From assembly GCA_027576995.1 (NCBI GenBank), contig JANBQC010000255.1, forward strand, positions 1-37,599: 37,599 nucleotides of DNA. Reading direction: 5' to 3'. This stretch comes from Dimargaris cristalligena. Lineage: Eukaryota; Kickxellomycota; Dimargaritomycetes; Dimargaritales; Dimargaritaceae. Shown in pieces: positions 31,299-37,599 of the stretch (position 1 is its first letter; each line of letters starts with the position of its first letter). The translations under genes and the position numbers were made by a program. Under the pieces are notes generated by a model that was given only the letters and a program-made list of their open reading frames with translations, had not been told where the DNA came from and made no database searches.

Positions 31299-34200
31299 AT
31301 GCTCGCCGCCACTAAAACCCTGACCGTTCGTCTCCAAATCCTCCAGGGCCGTGGACTGGCCCCGAAGGACAAGAATGGCTTAGCCGATCCTTATGTGATT
31401 GCCACCTACGGCAAGCGTAAGCAGTCCACCCACATCGTCTACGAGAACCTCGACCCCATTTGGAACTGCTCCTTCGATTTCACCCTGAACCTCAAAAACC
31501 TGGTCCCTTCTCTGCATCTAGTCGTCTGGGACTACAATCGGCTGCGACACTCCTACATGGGCCAGCTGGAAATATCGCTCAAGGACATGTTCGTCGACCA
31601 GCAGCCCCGCCTATACAAGCCCAGTCGGGAGAATGCCCTGTGGTACACCCTGACCCCCGGTACGGGTAAGCACGCCGGGGCCACCGTAGCTGGCGAGGTA
31701 CTCATCAACAGCGGCTTCGTAACTCCGCCCGCGGAGAGCCAGACCCCCGCCTGGAAGGCCCAGTGGGACACCCTGAAACAGGTCCTCTTCGCTCCGAGCA
31801 ACTCGCCCCATGAGCCCGAGCTGCCCCTCTCGGAGGAGTTCGACGGGGACTACGACGAGGACCGCTCCCCAGCCGAAGCGCCGACCGCTAGCTCGGAGGC
31901 TCGCCCAGCGAATATGCCGAAGGACCACTTTGCTGACCTCACCCAGTCGCCTGGGTCTGGTCCGCCCCCCCGCCCTTATGTGTCACTCCAGGAGACCTTG
32001 CGCGACTATCTTCAGGAGTCCCTCCACCAGCCCGAACGCCCGGCTCTGAATCCTTCGCACCTTTCCCTTTCCCCACGGGGTCCTCCGGATGCCACCTTGA
32101 CCGACCCCGCTCCTGACCCCGTCCCCGACCCTGGTGAGGACCCTACCCCTCGGTCCCGGCCCGACGATGGGTCGAGCGACACGCTCCAGGCTCAGGAGTG
32201 GCGGGCCGCCTTCAACTCCTCCCCCCTCACGCTTCCCATCACCCCCAGTCAAGCCAGCTTCCAGAGCGTGGTCGGCCCACTAGGCGAGGCCCGCCGGCCC
32301 CAGGGAGTAGTGTTTATCGAGATTAGTTCGGCCTCTGATCTGCCACGGGCCCCTAATGCCACCCGCACCGGGTTCGATATGGACCCTTTTGTGGTGATTG
32401 GGTTCGCCCGCAAGACCTGGCGAACCACCACCAAGCGGCATAAACTGAATCCCCAGTGGAACGAAAAACTCTCGTTCCCGCTTTATTCCCACGAACTCAA
32501 CTACCCACTTAGGTTCTCGCTCTACGATTACGATAAATTAAGCAATAATGATCACATTGGTACCGTCTCCCTCCCCCTCACCCACGTGGTGCAGTACTTT
32601 GAAACTCAGTACGCCGAAATACTATCCAGCCATCGCTTTGATACCCAACTCATGCCCCATTTTGATATGGAGGACCTACCCTTGGATTTGGCCCTGACCA
32701 AGAAGTCTTGGCAGGACCACCACACCTCCCAACTGCACATCCGAGTCAGCTACGCCCCCTACGCCGTTTTGCGTCGCAAATTCTGGCTGGCCATGTGTCG
32801 CCAGTACGATTCGGACGAGAATGGCACCATGAATTTGACCGAGGTCCAGACCATGCTGGATAGTCTGGGCAGTACCCTCTCGGACGACATCATTGACCAA
32901 TTCTTTTACCGCGTGGATAAGTTCCCCGACCAGGATGACCTGTCCTTTGGTGAGCTAATCGACGGGATCGAACACTACACCTTCCACGCTTCGCGGCGTT
33001 CCAGCCGGGATGACCTGGTGACATCGGGCCAGACGCAGGCCCAGACGACCCACGCCCTACTGACCGAGGCGCTTAAGAACTCGACCATTGCGGCTACCCG
33101 TCGCCCTTCGACCCCCGGCTTAGGCGAGTTTGCCCATGAACCTATTGCCACCGTCCCCTCCGATGAGAGCGTCAAGTCGGCGCCTGCTGCCACAGCCCTA
33201 CCACAGACCAAAATAGCCAAAGTGCGCTCAAGGGGTAGCTCCCTATTGGAGGTCGCCAAGAAGAGTGGGAGTCACCTCATCCAGGCAGCCAAGCGCAAGG
33301 TTCGTAAACCAAGCCTTGCCAACAACTCTGCTCCTCCCAGTCCCGAGGGCGGGAATAGTCCCAATATCCCGAGTACCCCAAACATGGAACGCGGCGATCC
33401 CCTGTCCGGCATGTTTTCGCTAGGTGACAGCAATGAACCCGTCACGGAACCCATCCGTGGAGGGGAAGGCGATGGCCAAACACCCATGGAAACTTCCACC
33501 GGGGGTCACTCACACTCGTCTTCGTCCGGCTCGAGTGAGGGTGAAGCCAGTGGGCAGACTACACCCCGGTCGACCCCCAAGATTATCCAGGCCACCGCCT
33601 GTCCCATCTGCCAGCGGTACCCCATTGCGGAGTTATCGGACCTGGACACCATCAACCATGTGGCCAGTTGCTACATCCGGGATACCAACAAATCCTCCCG
33701 GGAACGGTTCGTGATGGATAATTATGTGACTGAGTCCCAGGCCCAGCGCAAGTGGTTTACGCGCATGGTCAAGTACGTTGGCTACGGTGGGTATGCCGTT
33801 GGTAAAAACAACGCCAACATCATTGTGCTCGACCGCGCATCGGGCACCCATATTGAGGAAAAGATGCCCGCGTATATTCGAATCGGAATTCGCCTCCTGT
33901 ACAAGACGGTCGGATCGAAATCCCCGGCATCTCAGCGTACCATTCGCAATCTGCTCAAATCGCTTTCCATCAAACAGGGCCGCAAGTACGACGACCCCTT
34001 GTCCGCCAAGCAAATCAAGTCCTTTATTGCATTCCATAACCTTAACGTCGATGAAATCCTGGACCCCCTCGATTCGTTTACCACCTTCAACGAGTTCTTC
34101 TACCGCAAACTCAAGCCGACGGCCCGGCCTAACCCGGCCCCCCATGACCCCCGGGTGGCCCTAAGCCCCGCCGACTGCCGGTTTATGGCGTTTGACACCC

Positions 34201-34871
34201 TCGGTGATGCAACCCGTATCTGGATCAAGGGCCGCAACTTCAATCTGACCCGCCTGCTGGGTGGCTTCAGCCACCTGGCCAACCAATTCGAAGGGGGGCG
34301 CCTGGCCATTTTCCGCCTGGCTCCGCAGGACTACCACCGGTTCCATATGCCCGTGGATGGTGATATGCTCAAGTCTTTCCCCGTCCACGAAACCTTCGGG
34401 GCCTTCAGTGAAGTGACCCCCGCGGGGGAGGAGGATAGCGGCGGCATCGTCGCCAACGCCTCCACCGCCTCCGTCGTCACCACCCACGACGGACTCGTCC
34501 ATTTCCCGTATATTATCCCTGGAGATTATTACACCGTTAACCCCATGGCGATTCGTTCACCATTGGACGTCTACGGCGAGAACGTGCGGGTCATTAACCT
34601 CATCGACAGTCCGCAGTTCGGCCTCGTCGCTTTCGTTTCCATCGGGGCCATGATGGTCGGGTCGGTCGTCATTACTAGTCAGCCGGGCCAGTTCTATTCC
34701 CGGATGGACGAACACGGCTACTTCAAGTTCGGCGGGTCCACCTGTATTCTACTATTCCAAAAGGATCGAATCGACTTCGACCGGGACTTAATTGATAATT
34801 CCAATTTACCGATTGAAACTCTACTCCGCATGGGTTCTACAATCGGTACGGCCCGTTCCCATTCATCATAA
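31299..34871 (+). CDS. PSD2: Phosphatidylserine decarboxylase, Psd2 type (C2-C2-EF hand-PSD)
   Basis: Converts phosphatidylserine to phosphatidylethanolamine; Psd2-type enzymes act on Golgi/endosomal membranes rather than mitochondria. Intronless, 1190 residues, in line with large fungal Psd2 proteins. C2 domain 1, residues about 7-125 (GLADPYVIATYGKRKQSTHI); disordered Pro-rich linker; C2 domain 2, about 336-450 (FDMDPFVVIGFARKTWRTTT); a canonical EF-hand loop at 504-515 (DSDENGTMNLTE); a Ser/Pro-rich linker; a C2HC zinc-knuckle-like motif (C768, C771, H787, C791); then the PSD domain with FNEFFYRKL, D959 in SPADCR, and YHRFHMPVDG (H1013, H1016). The self-cleavage motif is GGST (1145-1148); cleavage before S1147 would create the pyruvoyl group and a 44-residue alpha subunit. 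No mitochondrial presequence. Start: first ATG after the pyrimidine-rich leader. Confidence 0.95.
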   Translation: MLAATKTLTVRLQILQGRGLAPKDKNGLADPYVIATYGKRKQSTHIVYENLDPIWNCSFDFTLNLKNLVPSLHLVVWDYNRLRHSYMGQLEISLKDMFVDQQPRLYKPSRENALWYTLTPGTGKHAGATVAGEVLINSGFVTPPAESQTPAWKAQWDTLKQVLFAPSNSPHEPELPLSEEFDGDYDEDRSPAEAPTASSEARPANMPKDHFADLTQSPGSGPPPRPYVSLQETLRDYLQESLHQPERPALNPSHLSLSPRGPPDATLTDPAPDPVPDPGEDPTPRSRPDDGSSDTLQAQEWRAAFNSSPLTLPITPSQASFQSVVGPLGEARRPQGVVFIEISSASDLPRAPNATRTGFDMDPFVVIGFARKTWRTTTKRHKLNPQWNEKLSFPLYSHELNYPLRFSLYDYDKLSNNDHIGTVSLPLTHVVQYFETQYAEILSSHRFDTQLMPHFDMEDLPLDLALTKKSWQDHHTSQLHIRVSYAPYAVLRRKFWLAMCRQYDSDENGTMNLTEVQTMLDSLGSTLSDDIIDQFFYRVDKFPDQDDLSFGELIDGIEHYTFHASRRSSRDDLVTSGQTQAQTTHALLTEALKNSTIAATRRPSTPGLGEFAHEPIATVPSDESVKSAPAATALPQTKIAKVRSRGSSLLEVAKKSGSHLIQAAKRKVRKPSLANNSAPPSPEGGNSPNIPSTPNMERGDPLSGMFSLGDSNEPVTEPIRGGEGDGQTPMETSTGGHSHSSSSGSSEGEASGQTTPRSTPKIIQATACPICQRYPIAELSDLDTINHVASCYIRDTNKSSRERFVMDNYVTESQAQRKWFTRMVKYVGYGGYAVGKNNANIIVLDRASGTHIEEKMPAYIRIGIRLLYKTVGSKSPASQRTIRNLLKSLSIKQGRKYDDPLSAKQIKSFIAFHNLNVDEILDPLDSFTTFNEFFYRKLKPTARPNPAPHDPRVALSPADCRFMAFDTLGDATRIWIKGRNFNLTRLLGGFSHLANQFEGGRLAIFRLAPQDYHRFHMPVDGDMLKSFPVHETFGAFSEVTPAGEEDSGGIVANASTASVVTTHDGLVHFPYIIPGDYYTVNPMAIRSPLDVYGENVRVINLIDSPQFGLVAFVSIGAMMVGSVVITSQPGQFYSRMDEHGYFKFGGSTCILLFQKDRIDFDRDLIDNSNLPIETLLRMGSTIGTARSHSS

Positions 34872-35423
34872 ATAGCTGTGTTGTATTTCACTTTTTTTTT
34901 CTTTTCACCCAGTTGACAGCCTTCGCTAGGATTATTACCCCGTATTTTTATGTATTGCGTGTTGGTCAGTTTAGTAATTCATTTATTGGGAAGCGATCTT
35001 CTCTCCTTAGCTTGGCTATCCAGCCGGTCCCAATACAATAAAACTTGATACCAGGCCCTGAGAAACACAAAACGGGACTGGCTTTAAACGAGTTAAGATG
35101 ATAGAGATATGGCGATAAATGTGAGACGAGGGGTATAAATGCGATATCTAATGAATGAGAAAAACAAAATTGGGGAGGGTTTGAAATAAGAGTTCTAGTT
35201 TAATCTTTTACCACGGCTTGATAAATAAGTAAACCCCAGCTAAATTGGGTGATCAAGAAAAACAATAACGTATCCTACATAGTGTGAGTACAGCAGTAAA
35301 AAAAAACACTCGAAGATAGGCTGGTCAATGCGAAAAACGGCCATGTCTATCATAACATACCAGCTAATCGCCCGTTTCTAGAGGGGGGTAGTAGAGATAA
35401 CCCCGAGAACGTGTACTTCTATT
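34872..35423. other. Spacer between convergent genes
   Basis: 3' flanks of the decarboxylase gene (plus) and the WD40 gene (minus). AT-rich, no ORF of note, T-run at about 34892-34901 and A-run at about 35298-35306. Confidence 0.6.
35037..35042 (+). terminator. Possible polyadenylation signal of the decarboxylase gene
   Basis: AATAAA 165 bp after the stop codon, on the coding strand and in AT-rich sequence. Confidence 0.4.
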
Positions 35424-37372
35424 TTATTTCGGCGGATCCGGGTCATACCAATCGGGAATATGCCACACAAAAATCTGGGACCCGCTAGTAATTACCGCCT
35501 GGTTGGCGTGAACCTTCAAGTGAGAAATCATGGGGGTGGGGTGTTGCATCCAGGGACTGGTGAGCAAATGTTGGGGTATGGTGGTCAGGTGGTGTATGTC
35601 GTTGGGGTCGGAGCGGTGGATCATCGAGTCGAGTGGCAAATGGGTGGACCAAATTCGGTTCAGGATAGTCTGGATGGTGACAGGCTCGTGGCGGGTTCGG
35701 GGCTGGTCGCGGGTAGAAAGATTCAGACTCTCCGGGTGCGGGTAGCGAGCGGCCACAGCAAAGGCAGTCGCCGCCTCCGCCGACATTTGCGAAGGCGTGG
35801 TAGTTCTAGTTGGGGCAGTGGGAGTAGTTGCAGTGGGTGCGGCGGCTGTAGGATTGAGGAGTGTTGCGGCGAGAACGGGCGATGGTGCGGTAGCTTGTCT
35901 GAAGGACGGGGGGTAGGCAGGGGAGGTCGGCAGGTCTCGCAGCTGGGTGTGGGGTTTCCAGTCTCTGACCGATCGGGTACCAGCCGACATAGCATGGAAA
36001 GAATCCAGTGGGCGGGCGGTCAAACAATCCCAGGCCATCACTTGGCCACGGTAATCGGCACTGACCAAAATGGTACCATAGAGTCCCAAATGGGTTACGG
36101 GGTGGTTGTGGGCTTGAAACTGAAAATAAGGGGAAATTCCAGCGTCGATGGTATCGGTCGGGGGCGGGCGCGCCGCGGGCGGGGCCAGGCTAGGGGGGCG
36201 GCGAATAGGCCAGAACCGAATGGTGCCGTCCAAATGACCTGTAACAAGAGATGTGAATTGGGTGCCTGGTTCGTCTGTCAGAATTTTGAGCAGTATAGGA
36301 TGGAAAGGGTTGTTAGGATGCGGGTCAGTGTCGCCACGAGTCATGGCTGAAGGGGATATTTTCAAGGCAGGATCAGAAGGTCCTTGGATTCCACCCGAAC
36401 CTGGCAAAGGTCCGGCTGAGTGGATTTGCACGCTGGTGACGGGGGACATCTCGGGACCGTGTGTTCCATGATAAAGCATACAATATTCGGCAACATCTCG
36501 AAGGGTGATACGGGTGAGCCAAGGATACCGAGAATGCCAAAAATACAAAGAACGGTTGGGCCAGTCTGGAATGATTTTAACGATGCGGGAGGTGAACACG
36601 GTCAGGTCGGGATGAAGGTGATGCGGCGGGGGTTCCTGCTCTTCGGCATTGGCGTCGAATGGCCCCAAGGAGACATTCACAGTTGCCAGATGGTACTGAC
36701 GCCAAACAAAAATAGAGCCCTGGCGAGTGGCGATGACTACCGGGCGGTTAGGGCGAAACTCTATACCAATTATGTGGTCGTTGGCTTGGATAATGAACGA
36801 TGCTAGGCATACCCCGTGTTGTGCATCCCAGAGTTTGACGCTATGTTCCAATACAGAGGCCGTTAGTAATTGGGAGGCAGGCAGGCAGGGATCACTGTCA
36901 TCCGTCGGCCAGTTTATTAGTGAAACTGGGCCCGCATGGGCCTGTATTACTAAGGAGGCTGGCCATTTAGAATTTTCGAAACAAGCAACACGATTGAGCA
37001 ACTTGATGGACCCGTCGCTGTAACCATAGACTATGCGATCCCTAGTGTATAAGAAGTGTGCCAATTGGTATATAATGGGTTTAATATCAGGGGGAGGGCG
37101 GTTAGAATGTACCAAAGTAAACACCTTATCCAACATGGGAAGGCATATAGTACCAGAGGCGAGTCAATCTAAACCCAAAACTGACTCACTGCATGCCCTA
37201 TTAAGGGTATGTTGGTTCAAGGGGAAATGTAGTAACTGGCAAGGTCATGCATCTACTTACGCACAAAGGGCGGTGGCAGTCATCGTGACCGACTCCGGCG
37301 GCAAGTCGTCATGGTAGAACTGTGGGGTCTGGAAATCCGCACCTGGTAGAAGATGGCGCCGGGAAAAAGTGC
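35424..37372 (-). CDS. WD40-repeat protein, 5' end outside the window
   Basis: Two exons in view on the minus strand: 37372-37261 and 37041-35424 (TAA 35426-35424). The upstream exon, too short to show as a long open frame, reads TFSRRHLLPGADFQTPQFYH, DDLPPESVTMTATALC; its GTAAGT donor joins phase-correctly to the acceptor at 37042, giving TALCADRIVYGYSDGSIKLL, a clear WD-type strand. Further WD-like units: HSVKLWDAQHGVCLASF, GSIFVWRQYHLA, GHLDGTIRFWPIRR, GQVMAWDCLTARPLDSF and the C-terminal QIFVWHIPDWYDP. A Thr/Pro/Ala-rich loop (about 35760-35900) interrupts the later blades. The first visible exon opens with a split codon, so at least one more exon lies upstream and could hold an F-box or another N-terminal domain. 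Scaffold role; partner unknown. Confidence 0.75.
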
Positions 37373-37599
37373 CTACATAAGCATAAGCACATGTCGTACA
37401 CAAGTTTCAAATAAAAAAAACGAAAATGAAAGTAAATTAGAGTCGGACTTGCTCAAGGATTGCCCAGGCTGGGAATGGTATTCATGCAGGTCGAGTTTAA
37501 CACTCAATGCGATGCATAAACAAGGGTAATCCTAACTTTAAGCACGGAATTCAATGGGGATGCGAAGGACGCAGGGGGGAAGTCATTATGCAATGTAAG
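37373..37599 (-). other. Probable intron of the WD40 gene, continuing past the edge
   Basis: Immediately upstream of the acceptor TATGTAG at 37373. The sequence is AT-rich with no credible exon, and the exon at 37372 starts at codon position 2, so the preceding exon should be beyond or very near the right edge. Confidence 0.4.

Noticed and set aside
33633..34145. 170-codon minus-strand ORF
   Set aside because: Antisense to the catalytic region of the phosphatidylserine decarboxylase.
35460..36350. 296-codon plus-strand ORF
   Set aside because: It lies entirely antisense to the WD40 exon, whose frame has recognisable WD strands. The antisense product is a Gly/Arg/Val-rich string of the kind produced by the complementary strand of biased coding sequence.
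1..37599. CRISPR array, insertion sequence or prokaryotic operon structure
   Set aside because: No regularly spaced direct repeats, transposase or overlapping co-directional genes; introns and spacing are eukaryotic.

Overview
The window looks like a nuclear contig from a fungus. Genes are monocistronic, have GT-AG spliceosomal introns (about 130-570 nt where I could place them), and sit in long non-coding spacers. The gene set is broadly fungal/eukaryotic: a Psd2-type phosphatidylserine decarboxylase, Mon1, a 7TM-RGS protein, a beta-carbonic anhydrase and aminopeptidase P. Long spacers and a STEAP-type metalloreductase make me think of an early-diverging filamentous fungus (for example Kickxellomycotina/Dimargaritales). 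That placement is a guess, not something the sequence proves.

Layout, left to right. (1) 1-1022 +: 3' end of cytosolic Xaa-Pro aminopeptidase, three exons in view. (2) 1764-2048 -: small secreted Thr/Ser-rich protein with its own TATA box. (3) About 2.3-5.4 kb: mostly non-coding, with one doubtful short ORF. (4) 5491-6741 +: beta-carbonic anhydrase, two exons. (5) 6.75-10.1 kb: spacer carrying a family of diverged repeats of about 130 bp in both orientations. (6) 10164-11600 +: secreted protein of unknown function. (7) 13769-15352 +: intronless STEAP-like protein. (8) 15.4-17.4 kb: spacer with three short strong hairpins. (9) 17416-20699 +: MON1, ten exons reconstructed by homology and phase. 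(10) 20.7-24.3 kb: spacer ending in a clear TATA box. (11) 24336-26885 +: intronless 7TM-RGS protein whose RGS domain is split by a long low-complexity insert. (12) 28234-29070 -: small mitochondrial single-pass membrane protein, three exons, perhaps a complex I accessory subunit. (13) 31299-34871 +: intronless C2-C2-EF-hand phosphatidylserine decarboxylase. (14) 35424-37372 -: WD40 protein, 5' part outside the window.

The genes do not form a metabolic cluster. Loose themes are endomembrane biology (Mon1, Psd2), signalling (RGS), metal and redox handling (STEAP) and basal metabolism. About one third of the window is coding. I saw no convincing tRNA, rRNA, CRISPR or intact transposon. The most unusual features are the repeat family at 7.0-9.4 kb, the interrupted RGS domain, the STEAP-type reductase in a fungal setting, and two putative secreted proteins without recognisable family.
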